DNA of 64,000 bases from assembly GCA_964244885.1 (NCBI GenBank), contig CAXTKD010000014.1, forward strand, positions 25,778 to 89,777. Reading direction: 5' to 3'. Numbering within the stretch: the first letter of the stretch is position 1; each line of letters begins with the position of its first letter. This document shows positions 26,232 to 35,264 of the stretch, piece after piece. The position numbers were made by a program, and so were the translations under genes. This stretch comes from CAXTKD01 sp964244885. Its GTDB lineage: Bacteria; Pseudomonadota; Alphaproteobacteria; Sphingomonadales; Sphingomonadaceae. The notes beneath the pieces were generated by a model. It had not been told where the DNA came from and did not search any database. It saw only the letters and a list, made by a program, of their open reading frames with translations.

Positions 26232-27680
26232 TTGAACACGCTGGACGATCCCGACCTTTTCCGACAAAACTGCCTCATTGATGGCCAATGGCTCGGCGCG
26301 CCAGGCATCGATGTCATCGATCCGGCAACGCGGACAAAAATTGGCGCCGTGCCCCGCATGGGGCAGGCTGAAACGAAACAGGCCATTGATGCAGCGGCGC
26401 GAGCCCTTCCCTCATGGTCAGCACGCACGGCGGTGGAACGCTCGGCAATACTCCGGCGGTGGTTCGGCCTTATCGTTGCTGCCAAAGAGGACCTCGCAAG
26501 GATTCTGTCCACCGAACAGGGCAAGCCGCTCGCCGAAGCGCGCGGCGAGATCGCCTATTCGGCAAGCTTTATCGAATGGTTCGCCGAAGAAGCGAAGCGC
26601 ATCTATGGCGAGACGATTCCCAGCCCAAGCCCGGCTTCGCGCCTGATCGTGCTGCGCCAGTCGATCGGGGTCACGGCAGCGATCACGCCCTGGAATTTTC
26701 CTGCAGCCATGATCACGCGCAAGGCTGGTCCCGCACTCGCAGCGGGGTGTACGATGGTGCTCAAACCCGCAAGCCAGACGCCCTTTACGGCGCTGGCGCT
26801 CGCCGTGCTGGCAGAGCGCGCCGGGATCCCGACCGGCGTGTTCAACGTCATTACCGGCGACGCACGCGCAATCGGGAGCGAGATGGCCACGAACCCGACC
26901 GTGCGCAAAATTAGCTTTACCGGGTCGACCGAAATCGGGCGTGTTCTGATGGAACAGAGCGCGAGCACCATCAAGAAGATGTCGTTGGAGTTGGGCGGCA
27001 ATGCGCCGTTCATCGTGTTCGACGACGCGGATATCGATGCCGCGGTCGAAGGCGCGATGCAGTCCAAATATCGCAACTCGGGCCAGACCTGCGTGTGCGT
27101 CAATCGCATCTTCGTCCAGCGACCCGTCGTCGACCGCTTCGTCGAACGGCTCGCTGCCGCCGTCAACCAGCTCAAACTTGGACGCGGTGACGAGACGGGT
27201 GTGACCCAGGGTCCGCTGATCGACGATGCCGCGGTCGAAAAGGTCGAAGCTCATATTGCGGACGCGACGGCCAGGGGCGCGCAGGTCATCACGGGAGGGA
27301 AGCGTCACACACTCGGCGGCACGTTCTTCGAGCCGACTGTACTCGCCGGTTGCACGACCGACATGCTCGTCGCGCACGAGGAGACCTTCGGCCCGGTCGC
27401 GTCGATCTTTACGTTTAATACCGAAGACGAAGCAATCGCGCTGGCGAACGATACCGAATTCGGCCTTGCAGGCTATTTCTACACGCGCGATCTCGGCCGC
27501 GCATGGCGCGTCGCTGAGGCGCTCGAATGTGGGATGGTCGGCGTCAATTCGGGTCTGATCTCGAACGAGGTCGCGCCTTTTGGCGGCATCAAGCAATCGG
27601 GTGTCGGCCGCGAAGGATCGCGCCACGGCATCGAGGATTATCTTGAACTCAAATATATCTGCATGGCCGGGCTTGGCTGA
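26232..27680 (+). CDS. NAD(P)-dependent aldehyde dehydrogenase, succinate-semialdehyde dehydrogenase-like
   Basis: 482 residues from a TTG start 10 bases after the E2 stop; no ATG is available nearby. All aldehyde dehydrogenase motifs are present: ITPWNFPAAMITRKAGPALAAGCTMVLKP, FTGSTEIGR, catalytic Glu in LELGGNAPFIV, nucleophile Cys in NSGQTCVCVNR, EETFGPV and PFGGIKQSGVGREGSRHG. The overall pattern is closest to GabD-type succinate-semialdehyde dehydrogenase. In context it may oxidise a semialdehyde formed after ring cleavage or C-C bond scission. Confidence 0.9.
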   Translation: MNTLDDPDLFRQNCLIDGQWLGAPGIDVIDPATRTKIGAVPRMGQAETKQAIDAAARALPSWSARTAVERSAILRRWFGLIVAAKEDLARILSTEQGKPLAEARGEIAYSASFIEWFAEEAKRIYGETIPSPSPASRLIVLRQSIGVTAAITPWNFPAAMITRKAGPALAAGCTMVLKPASQTPFTALALAVLAERAGIPTGVFNVITGDARAIGSEMATNPTVRKISFTGSTEIGRVLMEQSASTIKKMSLELGGNAPFIVFDDADIDAAVEGAMQSKYRNSGQTCVCVNRIFVQRPVVDRFVERLAAAVNQLKLGRGDETGVTQGPLIDDAAVEKVEAHIADATARGAQVITGGKRHTLGGTFFEPTVLAGCTTDMLVAHEETFGPVASIFTFNTEDEAIALANDTEFGLAGYFYTRDLGRAWRVAEALECGMVGVNSGLISNEVAPFGGIKQSGVGREGSRHGIEDYLELKYICMAGLG

Positions 27681-27703
27681 TGCCCAATGCGAAGGAACTG
27701 CCC

Positions 27704-28582
27704 ATGAGGATCGGATTTATCGGCCTCGGCAAGATGGGCATCGTCATGGCCGAGCGGCTTGTGGTTAACGGTGAGCATGCACTCGTCGTTTCCAACCGTA
27801 CTATGGCGAAGGCAGCGGCCTTGGTCGAACTCGGCGCGGTCGCGGGGAGTGTCGCGGAAGCAGCCGCGCATGGTGACGTCGTTGTGACCATGCTCGAGAA
27901 TGACGATGCATTGAACCAGGTTCTCGGTGACGGGTTGCTGGCTTCGTTGAGCGCAGGCGGTGTTCACCTGTGCATGGGAACGCACAGCCTGACGACAATC
28001 GAAGCCGTCCGGCAGGCGCATGAACAGGCCGGGCAATCCCTGGTCAGCGCGCCGGTTCTCGGGCGCCCGCCAGCGGCTGCGGCGGGTCAGCTGGGTGTTA
28101 TCGCGGCAGGTCCAGCGGACGCGGTTGCGCGCTGCCAGCCGATCTTCGGCGTGCTTGGTCGCCATACCTATCAGGTCGGCACCGAACCCGGCAGCGCGGC
28201 AGCAGCGAAGATCGTCAACAATTTCCTGCTCGCGGCATCGATCCAGGCGTTGGGAGAAGCGTTTGCGCTGAGCGGGAAGTGCGGCGTTCCGGCCGACACG
28301 ATGTGCGAGATTCTGACCGACGGTTTGTTCAGCGGCCCCGCACACAAAATCTATGGCAAGATGATCGCCGACAAGGCGTTCTTTGGCGAGCCCGGATTCT
28401 CGGCGACTACAGGACTCAAGGATGTCATGCTCGCCTTGACCGCAGGGCATGACAAGGCTGTGCCGCTGCCGAGCGCTAACACCTGCCGCGACCGATTGTT
28501 GAGTGCGATTGCGCGCGGCGACGGCGAGCTCGACTGGAGCGTCATGGCGCTTGAGCAGGATCGCGCAAGCGGCCTTGCCTGA
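27704..28582 (+). CDS. 3-hydroxyisobutyrate dehydrogenase-family NAD(P) oxidoreductase
   Basis: 292 residues. ATG 27704 has an ideal ribosome site (GAAGGA, 7 bases away); an ATG at 27680 overlapping the previous stop is also in frame. Rossmann motif GFIGLGKMG, a substrate-binding region that is atypical (VSAPVLGRPPAAAAGQL), and the catalytic Lys in AAAAKIVNNFLL. Members reduce or oxidise beta-hydroxy acids, 4-hydroxybutyrate, or tartronate semialdehyde. It probably interconverts a hydroxy acid and the semialdehyde used by the preceding dehydrogenase. Confidence 0.85.
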   Translation: MRIGFIGLGKMGIVMAERLVVNGEHALVVSNRTMAKAAALVELGAVAGSVAEAAAHGDVVVTMLENDDALNQVLGDGLLASLSAGGVHLCMGTHSLTTIEAVRQAHEQAGQSLVSAPVLGRPPAAAAGQLGVIAAGPADAVARCQPIFGVLGRHTYQVGTEPGSAAAAKIVNNFLLAASIQALGEAFALSGKCGVPADTMCEILTDGLFSGPAHKIYGKMIADKAFFGEPGFSATTGLKDVMLALTAGHDKAVPLPSANTCRDRLLSAIARGDGELDWSVMALEQDRASGLA

Positions 28583-28611
28583 TCGCTCTGATATACCTGA
28601 GGAGATATTCG

Positions 28612-29109
28612 ATGGACCGCCCCGCACTCGCCACCCTCCTTCCGCCTGAGATGATCGAGCTGCGCTGGCGGCCGCTGATGACATTCTTCCTCGATATCAA
28701 ACCGCCCTACAATCTCGGCAAGACGCCGGTCGCCGATCGCCGTATCGCCGAGCTGCCGGGCGGTTATTTCGAAGGCGAGCGGCTGCGCGGCAAGATTTTG
28801 CCGAGTGGTAGCGACTGGCAGACCGTGCGCGAGGATTCTGCGTGGATGATCAATGTCCGCACCTTGCTCGAAACCGATGACGGCGCGCTGATCGGCATGA
28901 CCTATCAGGGTCTGCGCCACGGCCCGTCGGAGGTGCTCGCCGCAATCGCGCGTGGCGAAAGCGTGAGTCCGCTGGCCTATTACATGCGCGTGTCGGTGAC
29001 CTTCGAGACCGCATCAGAAACTTACGGATGGCTCAACCGCTGCATGTCGATCGCGCACGGCCATCGCTTGCCCAATGGCGCGATCTACAATGTGTTCGAG
29101 ATCGTGTGA
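28612..29109 (+). CDS. DUF3237 family protein
   Basis: 165 residues; ribosome site GAGGAGA. Carries the DUF3237 pattern: G-R-x-x-A-E-L-P-GG-type turn (IAELPGGYFEGERLRGKILPSGSDWQ), the RTLLETDDGALIGMTYQGLRHGP strand-turn, and a Y-N-V-FEIV ending. Beta-barrel fold of unknown function, frequently found in catabolic clusters. Last gene of the E1 operon, followed by a short terminator hairpin. Confidence 0.82.
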   Translation: MDRPALATLLPPEMIELRWRPLMTFFLDIKPPYNLGKTPVADRRIAELPGGYFEGERLRGKILPSGSDWQTVREDSAWMINVRTLLETDDGALIGMTYQGLRHGPSEVLAAIARGESVSPLAYYMRVSVTFETASETYGWLNRCMSIAHGHRLPNGAIYNVFEIV

Positions 29110-29117
29110 CGTGCACG

Positions 29118-29136
29118 ATCCGGTAATCGGATTTTT
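29118..29136 (+). terminator. Probable terminator of the E1 operon
   Basis: Short stem ATCCG/CGGAT with a 5-base loop, running into TTTTT. It sits between convergent genes. A second GC-rich inverted stretch lies just beyond, at 29139-29166. Confidence 0.45.
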
Positions 29137-29167
29137 CCAGGCGGCAGGGTAACGCCCCGCCGCCGCG

Positions 29168-30172
29168 TTAGGCTTTTCGATCGATCAGATCGGCAACATG
29201 CTCGCCGATCGCGAGTGATGCGGTCAGGCCCGGCGACTCAACGCCGAGCAGATCGATGAGATTGTCCCGTCGCCGAATGACGAAATCGTCCGAGGGATTT
29301 TCGGCGAGCTTCGGCCTGACCCCCGCATAAGCCGGTGCTAGCGAACCGTCGGGCAAGCCCGGCCAGTAGCGGCGGATGGCTGCGTAAAAGGCGTCGGCCC
29401 GCGCCGGATGGACGTCGTAGTTTGGCGCGTCCACCCATTCGACATCCGGGCCGAAGCGGGCATTGCCGTCAAGATCAAGCGTCAGATGAATTCCCAGCCC
29501 GCCCGCGGATGGCAGCGGATAGACGAGGCAGGACGTCGGTGCTGGCCCCTTGAGCGCGAAATAACTTCCTTTGGCGAAAAGCGGGGTCGGCGCTGGGCCG
29601 GTCGTTGCGGCCAGTCCCGGCGCGTCGAGCCCTGCGGCATTGACGACACACTGGCCTTCGAGTGAGGGGAGGCCTGATCGGCATAGGACACGCGCTGACG
29701 TTCCGTTCGGCTCGATTGCGGTCACATCGGCGTCGAGCACCAGGCGTGCGCCCCGCGCCTGCACGTCGTCGAGCAGCGCTTGCATCAGGGCGGGCACGTC
29801 GACGATCCCCGTTGCTGGCGAATGAAGCGCCGCCACGCCCGACAGCGCGGGCGCAAAGGCGCGAAGTTGGGCTGTGTCGAACCAGTTCAGGTCCACGCCC
29901 AGTCTTGCCGCGCCCGACTGCAACTGTGTCAGGCGCTCGACCTCGTTGGCATGGCCGGCAATGACAAGTTTGCCGCAGCGTTGATGCGCGATGCCGTGTT
30001 CGGCGCAATAGCGATAAAGCTCGTCACGACCCGCTGCGCACAGCTGCGCTTTAAGTGACCCTTGTGCATAATAGATGCCGGCATGGATTACACCGCTGTT
30101 CCGAGCGCTAATGCCAAGTCCGATCGCGGCTTCGCGCTCGACGATCAGGACGTCGCGGCCGCGGCGCACCAA
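29168..30172 (-). CDS. LhgO-like FAD-dependent 2-hydroxyacid oxidase; true start uncertain
   Basis: At least 334 residues from TTG 30172, the first standard start codon, but this omits the FAD motif. The same frame is open to 30250 and encodes IIVIGAGVIGLAVARALVRRG at about 30220-30158, so translation must begin further upstream, at a non-standard codon or after a frameshift from the regulator gene that ends at 30222. Internal motifs match L-2-hydroxyglutarate oxidase LhgO: GLGISARNSGVIHAGIYY, KLVIA, GVDLNWFD, NAAGLDA, KGSYFAL, GLGIHLTLD and YAGVRPKL. Likely oxidises an L-2-hydroxy acid, electrons going to the quinone pool or O2. Confidence 0.78.
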   Translation of the reverse strand: MVRRGRDVLIVEREAAIGLGISARNSGVIHAGIYYAQGSLKAQLCAAGRDELYRYCAEHGIAHQRCGKLVIAGHANEVERLTQLQSGAARLGVDLNWFDTAQLRAFAPALSGVAALHSPATGIVDVPALMQALLDDVQARGARLVLDADVTAIEPNGTSARVLCRSGLPSLEGQCVVNAAGLDAPGLAATTGPAPTPLFAKGSYFALKGPAPTSCLVYPLPSAGGLGIHLTLDLDGNARFGPDVEWVDAPNYDVHPARADAFYAAIRRYWPGLPDGSLAPAYAGVRPKLAENPSDDFVIRRRDNLIDLLGVESPGLTASLAIGEHVADLIDRKA

Positions 30173-30221
30173 TGCGCGGGCGACCGCAAGGCCGATGACG
30201 CCCGCCCCGATGACGATGATT

Positions 30222-31916
30222 TCAGAGTCGAGCGCTATTGCCCGCGCCCATCATTTTGATGCGATACCGCAATTTGGCGCGGGTAAGGCCGAGCTTGCGC
30301 GCCGCCCGGGAGAGATTACCCTCGGCCTCCTCCATGGCCTTGCGGATTGTTTGCGCATCGAGACCGCTGGCTGGCGCATCCAAGGTCTGCGCTGGCTCAT
30401 GCAAATGAAGATCGCCATGCGCGTCGGCCGCGGCGGGCCTTAGGATCGCCTTGCGCACCTGCGTTGCACCATGGAACAGGTGCAACATGTCGATCGGCTC
30501 TTCCTCAAGCGTCAGAATGGCGGCACGCTCAATCATGTTTTCCAGCTGGCGGACATTCCCCGGAAAATCGTAACGGAGAAGCGCATCGATCGCGGCTTGC
30601 GTGAAGCCACTGATCCGCCGCCCGGTCTTTCGGTTGAAGCGATCAAGGAAGAAGGCGATCAAAGGCGGGATGTCGTCGCGGCGGTCGCGCAGCGGCGGGA
30701 TGATGATTGGAAAGACATTGAGCCGGTGAAGCAGGTCGAGCCGGAATCGGCCCTGCGCGACTTCGTGATCAAGATCGAGATTTGTCGCGCAGATGACGCG
30801 CACGTCGATGTTCTGCGCTTTGGTGCTGCCGACGCGATTGATGCGGCCGTCCTGCAAGACTCGCAAAAGCTTGGCTTGCGTGGTCATGCTTAATGTCCCG
30901 ATCTCGTCGAGAAACAGCGTGCTTCCATGCGCCGCTTCGAACCAGCCTGCCCGTGTCGAGACCGCGCCCGTATAGGCACCGCGTTCGACGCCGAACAATT
31001 CGGCATCGACGAGCGAATCAGGAATTGCAGCGCAATTGACCGAGAACATTTCGCGCGCGGCGCGCGGGCTGGCATCATGCAGTGCGCGTGCAAAAGCTTC
31101 CTTGCCGACGCCGGTCTCCCCGCGCAGCAACACGGTCGTATCGAACGAAGCCACCCGCTGCAACAAGTGCCAGGCGCCGAAAAAGCCGGGCGACGCACCC
31201 ACCACGCCCGGCGGGGGTGCTTGTCCGCCTCGCGCAGCGGGGCGCGCAGTGACGCGCGGCATCTGAACGATGTCGGCATCATCTGGCCATTCTTCGGCGG
31301 GACGTCCGACAATGCGACAGGTGGCATCGCCACAGGCGACGCATTCGACTTCGCGAAACAGCATCGGCCGTTCCATGACCGCACTTGTATAGCCCGACGC
31401 ATAGCCGACCTGCATCCAGCACACCGGTTCCGAACTGCCGCCAAAGCTTGCGACATGGCTTTCGGCTTCGGCCGAATTGCGCCAGATCAGTTCGTTGTAA
31501 TAGGTGCCGGCTTCGGTGTCCGCTTCGATCCGCATCGGTTCGACGAGAACTTCGCCGCGTAAAGCGTGCAGCTGTGGACCGACGAGAAAGGCGTCGATTT
31601 CGGGTTGGTCCGCGCGGACCTTCAGCGCGATCATCGCTTCGCGCGTCCCTGCCGCATGGCCTACCCGGAAATAGATTTCGCGTGCTCGACGCGGACCCAA
31701 GGCATCGATCATCTCGCGGCGCAGCGTAATCAACGCCTGTATGTTGAGCAGTATCATCCGCTGGTCGTCCAGCCTGACCTGGCCATCATAGGGACTGAAG
31801 CGCAGCAAATCTGACAGGTCGGATATATCGGGGAGGTTGAGCGCCTGATCCGCGAGGCCGGACGGCGTCCCGACCGCGTCCTGGGCGGTGAGCGAAAAAC
31901 TCGTAAATCTATTCAT
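30222..31916 (-). CDS. XylR/DmpR-like sigma-54-dependent activator
   Basis: 564 residues. Residues about 30-215 form the effector-sensing XylR-N plus V4R region (QRMILLNIQALITLRREMIDALG, then GYASGYTSAVMERPMLFREVECVACGDATCRIVGRPAEEW). The AAA+ domain has Walker A GETGVGKE, the sigma-54 loop GAYTGA (usually GAFTGA), Walker B STLFLDEIG and NVRQLENMIERA. A Fis-type helix-turn-helix closes the protein (NLSRAARKLGLTRAKLRYRIK). Relatives bind aromatic effectors directly. It probably activates the sigma-54 promoter at 15637-15653, and maybe others in the island, when the pathway substrate is present. Confidence 0.93.
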   Translation of the reverse strand: MNRFTSFSLTAQDAVGTPSGLADQALNLPDISDLSDLLRFSPYDGQVRLDDQRMILLNIQALITLRREMIDALGPRRAREIYFRVGHAAGTREAMIALKVRADQPEIDAFLVGPQLHALRGEVLVEPMRIEADTEAGTYYNELIWRNSAEAESHVASFGGSSEPVCWMQVGYASGYTSAVMERPMLFREVECVACGDATCRIVGRPAEEWPDDADIVQMPRVTARPAARGGQAPPPGVVGASPGFFGAWHLLQRVASFDTTVLLRGETGVGKEAFARALHDASPRAAREMFSVNCAAIPDSLVDAELFGVERGAYTGAVSTRAGWFEAAHGSTLFLDEIGTLSMTTQAKLLRVLQDGRINRVGSTKAQNIDVRVICATNLDLDHEVAQGRFRLDLLHRLNVFPIIIPPLRDRRDDIPPLIAFFLDRFNRKTGRRISGFTQAAIDALLRYDFPGNVRQLENMIERAAILTLEEEPIDMLHLFHGATQVRKAILRPAAADAHGDLHLHEPAQTLDAPASGLDAQTIRKAMEEAEGNLSRAARKLGLTRAKLRYRIKMMGAGNSARL

Positions 31917-32444
31917 CGCGTTGCTCGCGGGCCGAACCGCGTTGTAATGGCGTCCAGGGGACGCATCGTCTTCGTCATCCTCGACTCCGGCAAAGCACGT
32001 ACAGCATTTGGGTGGCAGATCGATCGTGCCACGTCATCTTCGCTTACACAAATACCGTGCATGATTGGATGCAATATCCTCAACCGGCGACGCGCAGCGC
32101 AGTTTTGCGCGTGCCCGAAATGCCGCCCTAAGCATCGACAGACACAATAATCGCTTTTTGGATACAATAGGAAATCTAATCGACTTTTTCGCTTTCAAAA
32201 TGCGTATGTTTATGCCACATCGTAGCCAATAAGCTCGAACGAGACACGTCGGGAGGAGGGGGAGCGCGCACGGCGAGGCTGGCATTTGCGGCACAATCGC
32301 GCAACGAGCGCATGAGCCACAGCTTCGTTGTTTCGTATCCAATAACGATAGAGATTGGTGGGCCGCTGGCGGTGCATCGTTCGCGGGATGACGAAGCGAA
32401 TTGGGGACACTCAGATAAATACGAAGCACTGGGGAGGAGATGTG
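31917..32444. promoter_or_regulatory. 528-bp divergent control region with two candidate operators (sites C and D)
   Basis: No convincing gene on either strand. Holds TTTGGATACAATA at 32157-32169 and TATTGGATACGA on the minus strand at 32333-32344. GG-N10-GC spacings occur at 32355-32371 and 32373-32390 but match the sigma-54 consensus poorly. The strong ribosome site GGGGAGGAG at 32431 serves the TonB receptor gene. Confidence 0.5.
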
Positions 32445-34745
32445 ATGATGATTGTAAAGGGGATCACCGTCGGGGTTGCCTGTTTGCTCTGTGGCACCGC
32501 AACAGCCGCATATGCTCAGTCCGAGCCCGCGAGCGCCGATGCCGACTCCGGTGAAGTTGCTGAAATCGTCGTGACAGCGCAAAAACGTGCGCAATCGCTT
32601 CAGGATGTTCCTGTTTCGATCAGTGTCGTTCAGGCCTCCGACTTCTCCAAGCGCAACATTACGCAGCTCAGCGAACTACCCACGCTCGTGCCAGGATTCG
32701 AGTTTGTTCGGGCCCCTGCGCAAACCACCGGCCTGACATTTCGCGGGCTTGGTCCGCAGGCCGGAAACCTGTCCTTCGACAGCTCGATCGGCATGTTTGT
32801 CGACGGGGTATTTCTCGGCAACATTCGCGGCTTCAACCAGACTCTTTTCGACGTTCAGCGGGCTGAGTTCATCAAGGGTTCGCAAAGCGCCTTGCTCGGC
32901 AAGAACTCGACCGTCGGCGCTTTGTCGATCGTCAACAACACGCCAAGCATGCGGTTCGAGGGGCGGGTCGAGGCAGGTGCCGAGGTTAGCGACGGCGGTT
33001 ATTTTGTCGATGCGGCAATCAACGCGCCGTTGTCGGACGGCATCTTCGTGCGCCTGTCAGGCCGCTATTCGTATCAGAACGGCTATATCCGCAACGTCGC
33101 GACCGATCACAAGGGCCCCGAAAACACCGACTGGGGTCTTCGGGCCCAGTTGCTGTTTGATCAGGGCGGCCCCTTCAACGCGCTATTGAGCTATCAGCGC
33201 ACCGACAATCAACAGATCGGCATCGCCACGCAGTGTGTGGCGCCAGGGTTCGCATTTCCAGGCATCCCGGGTGCGCCCTTCGCGCCGGGCACGTCGATCA
33301 ACGCTGTCTGCGGCGATGGAATCGAAAACAATATCAACGGGGCGTTCAGCTCCGACAATCGTCTGAAGAATGGCGATGACAATTATCGAACCAAGTTGAA
33401 CAAAGCGTCCGGCACCCTAAACTATGATTTCGGCGCCGCAACACTGACATCGATTACCTCGGGTGTGTGGAGCACCACGTTCAATGCGGCAGACTTCGAC
33501 TTCGATAGGAAGGACGCAAGTGTTTGGGTGCGCGATGAGGACTACGAGCAGTTCGCACAGGAATTCCGCCTCACCTCCAACGACACTAAAGCGCCATTTC
33601 AGTATATTTTTGGGGCCTTCTATTTAAATAGCACGTGGAAACTGATCGAGACCCGTATTTGGGGTATTCCCGATTTTCCTCCGGTACCGATCCCTGGATT
33701 GCCGCCAGCTGGTCAGCTCTTCAACGGCAATTGGGTTGACGACTTTCGACAATCGGATGAGACGATCTCGGTGTTTGGGCAGCTGACGTGGAAGCCCACC
33801 GATAAGCTCACCTTCAATTTGGGCGGGCGTTACTCGCATGATAAAAAGCTGGTCGATTTCGAACGCACCGCTGACACGTCAAAACTGACGCTTTGGAACA
33901 CCGTTATTCAGGCGCCGTTCCCGTTTCAGAGGCTCGATCCGGCGGTGGACAATTTGGTGAGCGGCAGCCTCGCCGCGCAATATGAGTTCAATCGCGATGC
34001 CACGCTCTATGCGTCAGTGTCGCGAAGCGGGAAGGCGGGCGGCTACGGCGAGTTTGCGGGCATTCCCATTGATCCGACCTTGGGTCCGATCACCAGCGGC
34101 CCCAACATCGGCCTTGGCCAGGGCAATCCCAACCGGGATTCGCGGGTCAAGCCCGAACGTGCAAACGCTTATGAGCTTGGGATCAAGGCCAACCTGTTAG
34201 ACCGGCGGCTGAGTGTCGACGCCGCACTTTTCCAGACGGACGTTTTCAACCTTCAACAGCTAACGTTCACCGGCCAGTTCACCGTGACCAATGACCGTGT
34301 GCGCAATCAAGGCGCTGAAATCAATTTCACCTTCCGCCCGGTACAGAATCTGACGCTGAACGGATCCGCGACTTATGCCAAGGTGCGCGATATCGTTAAG
34401 CACCAAGATAGCGTGAATGCCCCGCGGTTCTCGGGCTCGGGTTCGGCCGAGTATAATATTCCGGTCAGCAGCGACCTGAATTTCGCCCTGCGCGCAGGAT
34501 TCCGTCACCGGAGTTCGAAGTACAATCAGCTCGGCGAAGCGGAATTCGATGGCGAGTTCACGACGGCCAACTTCGGTGCGCGCCTGGAAAGTGATCGGGG
34601 CTGGTGGGCCAATCTCAACGTCGAAAACGCATTTAATGCCAAGGGTGCGAACTTCGGCTTCCCAGGTCCGGATCCCTTCATCGTCTCGTTCAAGGCACTT
34701 GAACCGCTTCGCCGTATTACGCTGTCGGCGGGAACCAAGTTTTAG
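32445..34745 (+). CDS. TonB-dependent outer-membrane receptor (island)
   Basis: 766 residues from ATG 32445 behind GGGGAGGAG. Signal peptide about 1-23 (CLLCGTATAAYAQ), TonB-box region EIVVTAQKRAQSLQDVPVS, plug domain with QSALLGKNSTVGALSIVNN, beta-barrel finishing LRRITLSAGTKF. Heads the uptake/thiol operon and is divergent from the XylR-like regulator, so it probably imports the island's growth substrate. It is unlike the receptor at 6399-9395 outside the conserved N-terminus. Confidence 0.92.
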   Translation: MMIVKGITVGVACLLCGTATAAYAQSEPASADADSGEVAEIVVTAQKRAQSLQDVPVSISVVQASDFSKRNITQLSELPTLVPGFEFVRAPAQTTGLTFRGLGPQAGNLSFDSSIGMFVDGVFLGNIRGFNQTLFDVQRAEFIKGSQSALLGKNSTVGALSIVNNTPSMRFEGRVEAGAEVSDGGYFVDAAINAPLSDGIFVRLSGRYSYQNGYIRNVATDHKGPENTDWGLRAQLLFDQGGPFNALLSYQRTDNQQIGIATQCVAPGFAFPGIPGAPFAPGTSINAVCGDGIENNINGAFSSDNRLKNGDDNYRTKLNKASGTLNYDFGAATLTSITSGVWSTTFNAADFDFDRKDASVWVRDEDYEQFAQEFRLTSNDTKAPFQYIFGAFYLNSTWKLIETRIWGIPDFPPVPIPGLPPAGQLFNGNWVDDFRQSDETISVFGQLTWKPTDKLTFNLGGRYSHDKKLVDFERTADTSKLTLWNTVIQAPFPFQRLDPAVDNLVSGSLAAQYEFNRDATLYASVSRSGKAGGYGEFAGIPIDPTLGPITSGPNIGLGQGNPNRDSRVKPERANAYELGIKANLLDRRLSVDAALFQTDVFNLQQLTFTGQFTVTNDRVRNQGAEINFTFRPVQNLTLNGSATYAKVRDIVKHQDSVNAPRFSGSGSAEYNIPVSSDLNFALRAGFRHRSSKYNQLGEAEFDGEFTTANFGARLESDRGWWANLNVENAFNAKGANFGFPGPDPFIVSFKALEPLRRITLSAGTKF

Positions 34746-34788
34746 CGGAGCTTTGAGGCCGTCGTAATTAGACAAGAAAGGTAACCTT

Positions 34789-35202
34789 ATGCGATACTTG
34801 ACGATGATTGCGGCGGCCATTTCCCTAACTTCCGCGCCAGTCGCGGCGCACAGTGGTGGCAGCGCTGGTTCAGTCGTCCCGCGTTTTTCACGCGCTCTAC
34901 CGAACGTGCCGGGCAAAGTGATGATCGCGGTCGAAGTGACCCTGGCCCCGGGCCAGGTTTCCGATCCGCATCGCCATGCCAAATCGGCGTTCATTATGGC
35001 CTATGTCCTGTCGGGCGTGATCCGCAACCAGATCGCAGGCGAACCGGCGAAGATCTATCGTGCCGGAGAGACCTGGTATGAAGACCCCGGCGCGCACCAC
35101 ATTCAGGCGGTCAATATGAGCAAGACCAAGCCGGCGAAGTTGCTTGCTGTTTTCGTCGTCGATGAGACGGACAAGGAACTAACCACCGTCGATCCCAAAT
35201 AG
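34789..35202 (+). CDS. Secreted cupin-domain protein
   Basis: 137 residues with signal peptide (about 1-20). Cupin motif 1 is DPHRHAKSAFIMAYVLSGVI with the His pair and Glu/Ala variation, and motif 2 GETWYEDPGAHHIQAVNMS. A periplasmic small-molecule-binding or metal-dependent enzyme; related proteins follow TonB receptors in many sphingomonads. Substrate unknown. Confidence 0.82.
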   Translation: MRYLTMIAAAISLTSAPVAAHSGGSAGSVVPRFSRALPNVPGKVMIAVEVTLAPGQVSDPHRHAKSAFIMAYVLSGVIRNQIAGEPAKIYRAGETWYEDPGAHHIQAVNMSKTKPAKLLAVFVVDETDKELTTVDPK

Positions 35203-35264
35203 TCCGGCTAACAATAGGCGAATGTCGCTGAGGCGCTTTCGCCGATACAATCATGGAGGGGATT

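Noticed and set aside
32355..32390. Two further GG-N10-GC spacings as sigma-54 promoters for the TonB receptor
   Set aside because: Apart from GG and GC they match the consensus poorly, and such spacings are frequent by chance in this DNA.
32034..32594. Minus-strand frame of 186 codons over the TonB receptor promoter
   Set aside because: Overlaps the start of the receptor gene and looks random; the region holds regulatory motifs.
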